Shown piece by piece: positions 36,052 to 49,612 of a stretch of 64,000 nucleotides of DNA. The stretch is from positions 62,001-126,000 of the forward strand of contig JAODUP010000140.1 in the NCBI GenBank assembly GCA_025642065.1, read 5' to 3'. The stretch comes from Paralvinella palmiformis. Taxonomy: Eukaryota; Annelida; Polychaeta; Terebellida; Alvinellidae. The notes beneath the pieces were generated by a model that had not been told where the DNA came from, ran no database searches, and saw only the letters and a program-made list of their open reading frames with translations. The stretch's first letter is position 1; every line of letters starts with the position of its first letter. The position numbers and the translations under genes are program-made.

Positions 36052-36679
36052 TACTAGAGTAAAGGTGGCAAACTTCGGGCAGGTGTGTAACTTCAGGCAA
36101 CCTTATTTTGACTTCATTCAGAACTGACTCACAGCTATGTATATATTGCACCAATTAAAAAATGCCCCTTTTCACTTCATATAATTATATAATAACCGAA
36201 GCATGTTTTCCGGTTTAAACACAATATTTCAAGACACAAGAGAGTTTGGCGATATGTGTCCATCATCTCCTTAGCAAAATACAAATTGACCCATTTGTTT
36301 TCATACCTGCTTCTATCACGTAAGTAGATGTTTGAATCTTTACTTAATGTTAATGTATTAATTAATAATGCTTCAGTATAATAATGTAAAAATAACTTGT
36401 ACTTAAATAAGGTGTGCAGAGTGATTTTAACCGAATTATTGGTCCCCCGAAATTACACGACTACAGTTCGGACTATTGCCAGAAGTTATCCAACCTGATG
36501 GTCATGTCTTCGCACGACCCATAGGCATCGCAAAATCAAGACTAGCAAACTGAAACATGCCGTATCAACATTCAAAATATTTTGTTTAATACCAAATGAA
36601 CCATTATAGGAGCATTGAGAAATTGCCCAGACGTCATTATGACCAAACCTGCCTGAACTTTGCCTCCTTTACTATACTA
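36052..36679. mobile_element. TA-flanked MITE with ~30-bp terminal inverted repeats
   Basis: The left end TACTAGAGTAAAGGTGGCAA and, on the other strand, the right end TAGTATAGTAAAGGAGGCAA pair over about 30 bases including TTCGGGCAGGT/TTCAGGCAGGT, with few mismatches. A TA at each boundary fits a Tc1/mariner-type target. The 628 bp carry no transposase. Confidence 0.65.
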
Positions 36680-37496
36680 CCGCTAAAGTCTAGACTGTTA
36701 GCATAAGTATAACTGTTCTAACTCATTTCATAATGTTGCTAATTTTGCAAGCCTTGTAAGATGAGCAGCCTGTTTTTAACCACTGGATTCAGCACAGTAT
36801 CATGATAAATTTGATTGTACTTCAATTTGTAAAATATAAATTTATTATCTTGGCATGTATTTATATATATATATATTGAATGTCCTTGTAAACACAATAA
36901 TTAACAGCTATGTAGAAAATTGTTATCCTTAAATAATTAACTTCTATATCTGGTTGTAGAATGTTATAGGGCATTTTTGAAACAGGACGACCAGTTTCGA
37001 AAAGGGAAGAGGACCATTTAAAAACTTCAAATTATTTGTTTATATATATATATAGAGGTCTATATCATTTATATTCAGTTTAATTTTCACAACAAAATAT
37101 CATTAGATAGGTAACTGTCCAATAACACAGAAAATTTAGAAATGACAGCACATTTCATTTCCATATGGTTTCTAAATGGGCACTCATTTTTAAAACCTAG
37201 CAGTTGTGAAATGGGATGGTCTCATTTCAAAATGGCCTCTGTTGTCAAAATGGTGCATAACAACACTAGCATGAGTATATAACTTGCTGAGTTGCTAGAT
37301 TCTAATTCTCTGTCTATGTTACACTCGCAGCTAATCTAAGGTTTTAAACATTGTTGCTGATAGATAGATGTTAATTTAGTTGCCATCAGTCTACAGTTAA
37401 CATTTCATAAATAATTTAAATGATAATGAAGTTTGAGCACCACATTCAGCTGTGCTCTTCTGGGTGCTTTTACTTTGTTATTATCTCTAACTCGGA

Positions 37497-38052
37497 CAGG
37501 GTTGGTCAGTTTCAACCACACCCGGTTAAATCCAGCGGTTTTAACCTGCTTTAGCTGCCTGACTTTTACTATCCAAGTGGCTAATACTGGCTGATTGAAA
37601 ATTTAATTGATTGATTACAATGTTTTGGATAACAAGAAGAGAAGAACACCTTTACATATATTTATTCATAATCTCATTGAAGTCTCAGCAGTCAATTTCA
37701 TCTTTGACGGTCAGAAATCGATAGCATGTTACTAATTTAGCTGCATTTTATTATTCAAGTTCTACTTTTCTCCCATCTTATAAAGTTATATGTATCCATG
37801 TATAACTATAATTTCATGTGAAAGATTAACAGATATCTTGCTACAGTGCAATTAGAAACGCCAAAAACAACTAGAGAGCCAAAGCCATTGTCACTGCATG
37901 AGTGCATGTACGTGGTCAATGACAGATATACACCATAAGTATAACTATCACATGGCACCTACATGTAATTGTGTACAGTGCAATTAGAAACCAAAAGCAA
38001 CTAGAGATGGATTATTAAGTGAAGCCATTGTCACGGCATGTACATGGTTAGC

Positions 38053-38087
<35 letters not shown>

Positions 38088-38222
38088 CATAAGTATATAT
38101 CTGTGGCTCAACAATCCGGTAAAAAAATATAAGCAATCAATCAACCAGTAAAAGCTGGTTAAAACCATTAAAACCCACCTGCCCAGCTAATACTCATATT
38201 AACCGGCTTTTGGGCAACCCTG
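37497..38222. mobile_element. hAT-type MITE with 8-bp target site duplication
   Basis: Ends CAGGGTTGG and GGGCAACCCTG. The flanking octamers AACTCGGA (37489-37496) and AACTCAGA (38223-38230) match at 7 of 8 bases. CCGGTTAA motifs lie near both ends in inverted orientation. There is no transposase in 726 bp. Termini resemble the element at 15372-16075 but the interiors differ, so they are two families served by similar transposases. Confidence 0.75.
38053..38088. repeat. (CA)n(TA)n microsatellite inside hAT MITE
   Basis: CA dinucleotides followed by TA dinucleotides within the 37497-38222 element. Confidence 0.9.
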
Positions 38223-38344
38223 AACTCAGACATGCTTAAATCCAGCACACACCTCAGCTCCCAAGGGAACATACAATGCATGCTACCACTATAGGTGTAT
38301 AGCATTGCTCAGACACATAGCCATCACATCCTATCAGATTCTAG

Positions 38345-38452
38345 CTTCTGGCTGAGTCATTTAGTCACCACATGGCAGCTCTGGGACCTCAAACCTGCGA
38401 CTCTGCAGTTACAAGTCCTACACTCTAGCTAAATGTCACCACATAGTCCACC
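38345..38452 (-). repeat. tRNA-derived SINE head, second family
   Basis: On the minus strand, TGACATTTAGCTAGAGTG (A box-like) is followed at tRNA spacing by GGTTTGAGGTCCC (B box-like). The body towards 38231 is not shared with the 34-kb SINE, so this is another family. It starts near the target duplication of the hAT MITE. Confidence 0.45.
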
Positions 38453-38790
38453 CCTATCATATGATACATCGTTTCATGAGTGAGTTGGTTCTTCTAAATA
38501 TGTGGTCTCCATTTGTAACCGCCCTAAATTTCTGGAGCTTACAATGCTTCTTATAATTTTCTTCTAACTCCTTGAGTACAGAACATTACATCTACTGATA
38601 TGTGGTTGCTTCTTTACTTATCACTCATCCCATGAAATTTGTAGATTTTCTGTGCAAGTTCTTCATTGTTTAATGTATTCTAAATACCAATCGTGAGAGA
38701 TAGGAATCTTGTGGCCAAAAATGTTGGCTAATTCGGTCATAACTCCTTCAACACTGAACTAATTTAACTGATACATGTATATGCAATCTG

Positions 38791-38793
<3 letters not shown>

Positions 38794-38837
<44 letters not shown>
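38794..38837. repeat. (AT)n microsatellite
   Basis: 44 bp of pure AT dinucleotides. Between here and ARMC9 (38.84-40.18 kb) nothing recognisable is seen. Confidence 0.95.
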
Positions 38838-38838
<1 letters not shown>

Positions 38839-40185
38839 CTAAAATTATATTTATAAATTTGTACATATAAAATGTTTTATCTGACAAATAAGAATTATTT
38901 AAGTCATAGCTTTACCAAGAACAGTTTCCATAATTGTTTGTTTACCCTCGTCAGTAATTAATCTACCAGTTTATAAAAGATCAAATTAATTTGATATTAA
39001 ACATAATTTATCTGTTTATAGTTACAATTTGGTTACAGTTATTGAAAAAGGCAAACACATATGATAGATGGAAGTCATAAACACATTAGCAATTGTTAGT
39101 GTGTTTATGATAAATTAACATTCATTAATTAATGTTAATTTGTATTACTAAGGCATGTAGCATATGTACTCTTATATTTAGTGCATATTCATATTTAATA
39201 GTATCATGTTTCCATACAAAGTTAAATAATTAAACTTATGATTTTACCAAATCAAAGAGTAAATAAATAAATTAAAAATAATCATGTTAAAAAACTTGGT
39301 TATTTAATCAGTTATTTTTAAACTAACCATACATTTGACTATTGATGATAAGTTGGTTATATACATAATTTTTTAGATGCAATATAAAGTTAATTGAATT
39401 AAGTTTGTACGTTATTAAAGAATGTTTCATCCATATCATATCTAGCAAATTGTGGTGATAATTATCACTAAAGTACAGATGTCACCACAACACCATATTA
39501 TATCAAATCAGGTCAGTGAGTAAATCAATAATATTTTTAACATGTCTTCACTACTGCTGTCTCAGATGGCACATAGGTGCAGGCTAACTAAAGCATTAAA
39601 AGGGAGCGCATGCTCAACTCTGGTTCATCCTTTAGCAGAATAAAAACATACCAATACATTTACTTGCCAGATAACAGCAGATGTTGTTAACTCAAATAGA
39701 ACTAGTTTAAATTGATGTCATTTTAAAATTAGACAACCACTGATCATGACATGTGTCACATCCTTTTTCCACATACTAGAGCTCTGTGTAATATACAAAG
39801 TGAAAAAGAAGCAGAAAATATTCAACTCAGTATTACTGATTAAAACAATTGATTTGTTATTTACATAGACTTTATGTGTACTTCATGTTGTCTTTATTTT
39901 AGATCTGAGTATATATCACATAATCTACTTAATAACTGCATGGAGAATATGCACACAAAAAATGGCTGTAATTCAGTTATAACAATGATTGATTTGTAAA
40001 TAATTGTACCATAGCTCCTGATGCTGTTCACTGGACATGGTTGACTAGACCGTTATATGGACAAGGCTGTAACAAACTAAACAGTGCACATTCATATAAT
40101 ATCCTATAAACATGGTGATAATTATAGTTTTAAACTTTTTCATATGAATACCCCAGATAGTCAGAGAGTGACAGAGCATTAGAAG

Positions 40186-42238
40186 ATGGCAGGGGGTGTT
40201 GTAGCCTTTGAAGGCGAGTTAAACTCTATTGTAAAAGAGGTAAGTATTATAGTTTTGTATAAATAGTTATAATTAATTTGCATGATCATAGACTTGGAAA
40301 GAAATATTTTACTTAATTTGAATTTGCACTGTGATATAAAAATGGTATTTAATTTTGTTTTTAGTAATATAGTTAATCACTGCGTTGTTGTGTTTTATTT
40401 TTATCTCACAAATCTCTCATAATAATGAATTGTCACTATTCTGTTAAATGGTTCTGTCTTTTTCAAACAGTACTTGGAATTCGGCAAATTTGAGAAAACA
40501 TTGCCTGTTTTTGATCAAGAATGTTTTGATGCTGGTAAACCCATTGTAGAGCTTGACACCAAGGTTAAAAGTAACCAGAAGTTGATGTCGCTTCAGGTAT
40601 AGTACAAAGGTTTAGATGAATTAAATGTAAGCCAATGAATCCTCCATAATTTTGTCAGTATCTCTTGTTATTTATATTAGATACTACCAATATTCATACT
40701 GTTCTATTTAAAGTCCAAATATACCAATTATTCACTTGATATTTCTGGGTGGTAAAGTACAGATATAAATATATTTGGCAAATTATTATACTGTTGCTGG
40801 AAATAGAACTATGAAAGCTAATAATGCATTTTCTGAAGCTGAATATCCATAGTAGTTTCTCTTGAAAATCCCTATAATTATAGGATAATGTTCTTGTTTT
40901 TTTTGGATTAATTTTTTTAATATTAAAATGTTTAGGTGTATGGGAAAATCCTTTCAACAATATAAGTTGATCATAGTTGTTACACAAACAACAACCAAGT
41001 GACACCCCAGGGCTCTAGATTAGCATGTGCCTGATGTTGGTCAGGTCAAAATAAATGCAGGCAACTGAAAAGTAATGAGCATCAGTATGTTTACTGTACT
41101 GCTGACTGTAACTGCGAATGATGCTAAACAATTTCGGGGGGGGGGGCATGCCCTTGGACCACCTTAAAGAGGTTTTGCACATTTGGTACTTGCAAAACTT
41201 AGCCTGAGGGCAAGTAATTCTTACTTAACTGTTAGTGCCTTCCATTACATAATTCTGGCAGAATAAGTCACACAAAATGCTAGTCTAGAGACCTGCAACC
41301 AAAAGCAGTTAACTTAAACACCCAAGAAAGATACTTGTCCTATGATGAAGCTGGAAAGCTGAGGCGTAAAATAATTAGAGAATCTGCTACATTTAATTGA
41401 GATGTTTGAATGCTCTGCTGATAATTACTCACCAAAATTTATGCTAGACTGGTGACCTCATAGTATTGTTTATGGGCTTACGTGCTGCATAAAATTGAAG
41501 AATATTTGTCTTCTATGACATCACTCATAGACACTAAAATCACTGGGCACTGCAGGCTGGCACCTTTTGTACATTTATTTATCCCATCTTAGCTTACTGT
41601 GAATAATTCAGCTAATATAAAATCTTGTGAGCCTAAGAAACAAAATCATCATCGGATGAGGTATTTGAAAACATTTCTGTGCTTTTATAAAATCTAAAAG
41701 AATAATCACTGAACAATTTTATGTTTTCTCTTTCTATCTATTGAATTATTAACTAAGTTTGAAGTATTTAAAATTTAATGCATGTATACTGAAAAGATTC
41801 AAATTTTAAATGGCATTTACTATATCTAACCACATGTGTGTTCACACAAACATACACTGAAACATTATATTAAAACAGCTAAGCATTCTTCCAAATAAAT
41901 TGATGGAAATATATTCCTTTGTTTCAGAATGATTTTCTTCACCAGATGAAAGTTGGTAATAGGAAAGGCTTCTTTCAGTTATGGCACCATCACATACCAG
42001 AGAGAGTACTTAATGAAGATGCAGTAGCCAAAAAACTGGAATTTTATCTCAACATTTACTTTGCAATCTACCCGCTTAAATATGGATCTGGGGTATTCAC
42101 AATTTATTTTTATATCAAATAAATTATTATAAATGAATTTCATCTCTCAGTTTGGAGGAACTGCAATACTTAAGTTAATGGTAATATAGATGTTTTATCT
42201 TTTCAATTTGTGAAAGGTAAACAATACTCCCTTTCTGT

Positions 42239-42273
<35 letters not shown>

Positions 42274-44508
42274 TACTTGTCTTCTACAACAGTAACTCAT
42301 TTCTGTGATAGATGTTATGGACTGCAATCATCCATTAATTGCCTTTTATTCATTCAAAACAAAATAATGTAGATTGCTTATAAACATTATTTGTCTAACA
42401 TTACTTTTTGTAAATTACTTTTATTAAGTCATTCTCTAGGCATGTAACATTTTGAAGGTACAAAAAAAAACTTATACAGACCTGGTCTCGAATAAGGATG
42501 AAATTTGGAGGTAGAGATAATAAAATGTACATTGTTTATAAACACCAGTTTGACAGACAGATTTAGCAGTATGTGAATAAATAAATGATGACTGTCTAAT
42601 TAAGATGGTATCTTTATTACAGGATGCAGAAGCTGGAATGAATGCATTTAAACGTTATCTGGAGACAAGAGGGTCATCTCTGAGTCAAACGACAGAGTTT
42701 TTACCATTCTATGCCCTGCCTTTTGTACCCAATCCACGTACACACCCTTCATATAAGGAGCTTTTTGCTGTAAGTATGCACGCCATATCCAAATTTACAT
42801 CTAGAGCTGCATGGAAAACATGAACGAAATGTTTTAAACAAGAGCAGGATACTTATATTTGTGTGTTATAGCATTAACTGACTGGTATAAGGAATTGTAT
42901 ACCATTCTATTTATAGTGTATGCACTCTGGCAGGAATTTAGAGTATTCTTGACTGATAAGGATATTATTTGAATACAATTACATTATGGGCATAATACTG
43001 ATTATGCACATAATAAATATTAGACAGATAACATATAAGTAACAGTGTAATGTACATAAAACCATAATGACTTAAATGTTTTCAATTGAATAATATTAGT
43101 TCCATTCACTGAATTTCTTTACATAGGAGGGTGATGAGGCAAGTATTCAGTTCTGTGTTCACAAATTCGCTCGTTGTGATATTAATATGACTGTTTTTGT
43201 TGTGCCATGTAGTTATTGTTATCCTTATTTAAATTTTTAATATACATATGTATCCTTCTCCAAGATGGTAAGATGACAATATATAAATGATAACACGTGT
43301 CTTTAACACACTGTGATTCTTTTTGTTTGTCTTTTGAATTGACAAATTTTTTATATTATGTATATTAGTACTGCCTCACCATTAAATGTGTGGATCATCA
43401 CATAATTATGAATAATAAACATTCAGCTTTGATAAACAGAACATATACTAGTTAAGGGACAATAATTAGGTAGTGGAATGCCACAACAGAAGAAAGAATA
43501 AGGATTTTGCCTATTCTGTAGTTAATAGTCTTTTGGAATGCCATACAAATATCTTGTAATGACATGATTTTGATGTCGCTGCATATGTACATTTCCTAAT
43601 ATTCAAGTGTAAGTCAGACATAGTGACTTTATAGAAGTCGTATTGGCAAATTCATTTTTAAGTTCCTATGTCGTGAATAGTCATGATGCAATAATCTTAG
43701 TTATTTTGATTGGTTGTCACTCTGTAGGAATTTGGGAAAGTTGTTTCATGAACAAAGATGTCGGTTGTCAGTTTAAATCAGTCAGCAAATTGGTGATAAT
43801 TTAATAGGGATAAAAATTGTGATTTTCACCTAAAATATATGTTTGACTTATTCCATAAAACAGTGATAAATAGGTGAATATGCAGATTATCTACTTGGTA
43901 GATATGTTTATTTTTACTTTAATTGTCATGAATCTGTAAAACCAAATTTAATTCAAAATCTACTAGACTGAAAATATATCAATATTGCACAAACACACAC
44001 ATACACAGTAGGTTATACTCTACACAATGCCACCTTTTGCAACTTAACATGGTATCACTCTAGGAAATAAAGCTCAATAATATTATGTTTATACCAGACA
44101 GAATATGATCTATTTACTTAAAAGAGATAAATATGAAATTTTAAGTTAAAATATATTTTACAATTAATACTCAATTTATTAAATCCCCAAAGATATTAAT
44201 TGTATCATTAATGTAACAGTTGTTGATGTTTATGCTCACACAATATAATTGCCTGGTTGGTTCATATTAATTACATTCTAGCATATTTTATATCACTTTA
44301 TGTGTGCGCGTGTATATATATATATATATCTCCCAACCCATCAGTGAGTGTTGTAATCCTGGTTTTAATATACTGATGTTGTCAATCTAAGTACACTAAA
44401 TATGGAGGAACTATTATGATAAAGTACTTCCATTTTATAATAAAAATGTACTTCTGTCTAGAAATATTTTTACAATTTCTCTGAAATAGTTTTTTCCCCT
44501 TTTGAACA

Positions 44509-44550
<42 letters not shown>

Positions 44551-46268
44551 CTGATTCAATATAATATCATTTTCAGGAAAAATGGGTTCCAGATATGAAG
44601 AACCGTTTGGAGAAATTTCTCATGTTAACTTTACAGTCATCAGCTCAGCCTCGCTTATTTGAACTTTATGTATCCTTTGTTTAATAATAATGAAAATATT
44701 AATGATAGAGTTTATGCAAAAGGATTAATTTATATATCTGGATATGTTTATCCAAAAATAACAAATCAAATATTGTAGGGTTTATGATTAAATGACAATT
44801 TATGATTATTTTCATTATTTATTTTTGTGGCATAGCTTATTAATTTAAAAATAAATGGTTCTGTATATAAAAGGATTGATGACCTTGACAGCACACTACA
44901 GAAAGGTGGGAGTGCAAAAACTAGTCGAGGTGAGAAAATAGTATTTTCTTCTTCCTAATAAACAAGAAAATCCAAACTTGGATATTGTGTAATGGTGCTT
45001 TATTTTGTATCCCATTATATACAACATTGCCAATTTTGAAAAAGACAATGTATTAGTATTATTTATTAAAGATAAATAATTTATAATGATCATTTCCAGA
45101 TCTTCATGCTATGGAACAAAAGGCTGTGGACTCAGATAAAAAGGCATCAGCTTACATGAAGAGATATAATCGAGTTCAGGTTTGTCATTACCTGTAATTG
45201 TATTTTAAATATACATATATTTGTAAATTGTTTTTGCAGCCTTTGTAGTAAATGTGTTATCATTTAAGTATGAAGTATTAATCTGCATGTCATTTTTGTG
45301 TGATTCTGTAGGCTGATTACCATAATCTTATCAGCATAACAGCCGACTTAGTTGATTCGTTGGAACAAACAGTGCAAGGTCAACCAGTATGTATGCCTGA
45401 TACTGTAAATTTTAATGAAAAGGTTTTCAAAGTTATTAAAAGACAAGCCTTTTACACTAAAACAATTAAATATCCACTTGTAACTTGTCTGTTTACATTT
45501 TTTGGAAACATTTGTTCATAAACACCAATGATCTTATTTATAGATTACTGTTAATTTTTTGTCTAATGAAATACGTCCAGGTTTCACCATGTTCTTTAAT
45601 TTGATTACAGGTATCACCAGAATACCTTCAACAAGTATGTATGCGTCTCTTCAGCAACCAGGTGAGGCAGTCAGTCGATTTTTCAAGACCGGGCACAGCT
45701 GGTGAAGTTCTTAGACAGTCAGTGGCTCCACCACAAGGGTGTGTATGATGTAGTTCAATTAGAAGCAGCATCACTAAATGTTTATTAGCACTCCGTTATT
45801 AATATATAATATCAGAGACTAATGCTGTTCAGTAAGCGGCTAATAGAATTTCTTCTGATTTGGCGCCTAATCTTTAATGGAAATAGGCTAAAAGATGATT
45901 CAGTAATTTAATTAATTAAAAGGGGATGCTGCAATTTAGAGATAAAGGTGTTTTTGGAATCTGTTTATATGATTTCTTGTAGTAAAGTCAAATTGAGTCC
46001 AAAGATGATCTTTAATAGTATTACATGTATGTGAAAAGATGATTCACATAAATGATGTAGAAAAAAATGTATGAAGCGTTTTATCACATACAGTTTTTAT
46101 GCACCTAATCAATGTGAAATGGACATATTAAGCAAACAAGCATAAAATATATATTTATAAAGAAAGTACAGGCATCCATGCATAGTTTGTATTCCATCAT
46201 TTCAAAATCCCTGCTGGAAGATAGATTGATAAATGTATGCACACACATACATATACACATAAATACAG

Positions 46269-46305
<37 letters not shown>

Positions 46306-46827
46306 GTGTGTGTGTGTGTGTTTGCTTCAAGCTGTCTACTTAATACTTTAGTTTAGTATTGTTTGTAATTAATTACTTTAAGTAATTCTTAATCAACATT
46401 CTAGGCTACAGCACAATGAGACTTCTCCAGTCAGCACATTAGACTATGGAAAGATCAAACGAGATTTAACAACGGGACCAGACAGACTTCGCGGTTTATT
46501 ATTACAAGCTCTCAGATGGGTTAGTTGCGCCATACAGACTGATCTGTTAATTAATGTTTATCAGTGTGGTATATAAATATTTGGTATAAGTAAAAGCAAA
46601 ACTTTGTTTTCAGTCAATATTCACTGTCATTTAATCAGTCGGCTTTCTTTAAATAATATTTATCATGACAGAAACTGACAAAGTCTACACCGGCTGAGAG
46701 AGAAGCCATGTTATCTGCCTATATTAACAATGATATCTTAGGGTGTGCTTCATCTGGCCCTTACAGAGTGAGTGTACCTCTTATTCAGTGAAATATAATT
46801 GAATATGTTAAAGTATGTTAGCAGGGT

Positions 46828-46879
<52 letters not shown>

Positions 46880-47752
46880 ATCATTGCTTAATCATTCATT
46901 GCCAATATAATTCTGGTATATATATATATATATATATATATATTAGGGGTGACTGAACTACTTTTATTTTGTACTTGAGTAGAAGTAAAAGTAAGCCTCT
47001 TCAAAACTACTTGAGTAGTACTAGAACTAAAAGTAAACTTGTAAAATCTACTTGAGTAAAAAGTAAAACTACTTTCTAAAAGTAAGTGAAATAGAAGTAG
47101 AAATTTATTGTAACACAAAATGCACAAGAATGAACATGCCATGACTGCCACTGTCTGGGTGTTGCCTCCTGGATGGCAGTCAGTCTCCGCTCGATGAACT
47201 TCAGGCCTGAAAACAGACAATAACTATACAGTATTGACAATCCCAGTGTTTACCAGTATTAAAAATTAGATTACAATGAATCATCTTAGAAAACAGTTAG
47301 CTTCAGCTGAAACATTGTATAGCAAAGTGAGCCTTCAAAAACAGGTTGGCAAAATAATGAGTATTGAATGTCGGCGAGAGCGGAGCCACAGCTGAAACAT
47401 GTAAACCAAATGTTAGCAGTCTTACAAAACTCATTTCAAAACCACACCATATTAAAATATATTTGTTTACCTTAAATTCATCAAAGATACACAGGTTTGT
47501 GGCACCTTGTACTGATAATTTGCTGCAAGTATATCGATTGTCTCTTAAATCATAGGCTGTGTTATGACTAAATAAGTAACAAACAAAAATAAACACAAAC
47601 TAAATGAAAGTAACAAATTAAAAAGTAGTGTAGCAGCAAATAAAACTACTCCAAATATGTAAAAGTTTTTATTTGAAATCTTACTTTGTTACTTCCAGTT
47701 ACTTGAAAAACTACTTAAGTAAAATAATGGAAGTAGTTTTATTTCATTACAA

Positions 47753-47793
<41 letters not shown>

Positions 47794-49580
47794 TTCTACA
47801 ACACATGATATATATATATGATCAACTCTAATAATATATTACATCATTTCTTTTCACCAGCAAGCCATAATGAACATGCTCCACAGCAGTAGTATCCTAA
47901 TACAACAGTATATTGCCAGGTTATTTAACACTGTTGCTTCACTTTGTGAAGGTATGGTTATTTTACTCAAATTTACTTTTTATCTAAGTTCTGTCTATGT
48001 AACTGTTAAACCATCCCTATTATTCAATTGTAATGCAATTTATTTATTCTAAGGATGTGTGTAAATTCTATGATAATAGTTAGTCCAAAATAGCACCATT
48101 TATTGTGGTCTGGAACATTATATGTCATTATATGTAGAGTTTTGTTCTAAATGCTGAAATATCATGGTATTGATGCATTCTCATATATTTCCTCTGTTCA
48201 ACTTACAGGTAGATCATACTTGAGCCGAAATCCTGAACTGCTGAAAGCATTAATTAATAATCTAAAAACACAACAGAAAGATGACATAACAAGAGAAAAT
48301 ATTCTTGGCTGTATACAGAAACTCAGCCTCAGGTGATTTATGCAACAATGAACACCATTATGGAAATTTGCTAACCATCTCATCACAAAATAGAAATGAG
48401 AACAAAACTTAACTTAATTTATTGGTATTTATTTTATTAAAAAAAGAATAATAAAAATATAGCTTTTGTAGAATCACATTCAACTTCATTGTCCTGGAAG
48501 AGTTTATATACTTAATGAATTAATAATTAGTCTTAATTGTATTTTGTTATTTCATTGGATCTTTATCTTTGACAGACGTCACTCACAGTCAATAATGATT
48601 GAAGAAGGAATCATTTTATGGTTGGTGACGGTATTAGAAGATAACGATTCTCTTTCTGATTATCTTCTGGAATATTCAGTGGCACTCTTGATGAACCTTT
48701 GCCTCAGAACAGCTGGTAAGTAAACAGTTGTTTGTTAAATTACAGTCAGTGATGTGTCTTAGAATTATTCACACAGATTGTAGTAAATGATAAATTATCT
48801 TCAAGATATATTGTGATGTGTTTTTGATGATTCATATTTGCTTTCATTGGTTGTCGTTAAAACACTACAAGTTTTGGGGAGGTCATATTGTTTCTTTCTT
48901 GGCTTTTTCCTTTATCAACATTTACTAGCCTCATTTTCTGCTTCTACAGGTAAACATAAATGTGTTCAGAATGCCCATAAAGTGCTAAAGGTGCTTAGTG
49001 ACCTACTTGGTCATGAAAATCAAGAGGTACGATATCCAAGTTATTCTTTCTAGATTCTGTGTTTGAAACTGACGTGAAAACGCTTTAGTGATGTACGAAT
49101 ATCAAACTGAGAAATCTCTTTATTGTAGATTATACCTTATGTCAATGGGACATTGTACAGTATCCTAGCTATTCCATCAATACGAGAAGAAGCCAAGGCT
49201 ATGGTATGTTTTTGCTAAATTATTGATAATTCCCTGTCTATTATCGTAGTTGTAATAAGCTTTTTTTTACTATACTATTGAGCAATGATATTTAGTCTTT
49301 CGTTAACTGAATAATGTCTGCATACAATAGGGAATGGAGGAGATTTTGAAGTGTTTCATCAAAGATGACCAACCAGACATGAATCGGCAGATAGAGTTCA
49401 TCATCAAACAGCTTAATTCTGGTCAGTATTTTAGATAGTAAGTTGTAGACCTATAGTTAGCAGTAATTATTTTGATAAATTAATAAAATATTTCTGTTGT
49501 TTCTATTCATTTGGATACATAGTTTAGTATTTAGATGTTTATTGTGGTTAATAATTCTTTTAACTTACGGGTATTTCAAA

Positions 49581-49612
<32 letters not shown>

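Larger units (their letters stand above)
30958..40185. other. PARK7-ARMC9 intergenic spacer
   Basis: 9.2 kb without a recognisable gene. The identifiable parts are listed separately: duplicated segments, CR1/L2 relic, SINE, hAT fragment, CRE site, TA MITE, hAT MITE and second SINE head. The remainder is AT-rich without visible structure. ARMC9's promoter and any non-coding first exon must lie here but could not be placed. Confidence 0.6.
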
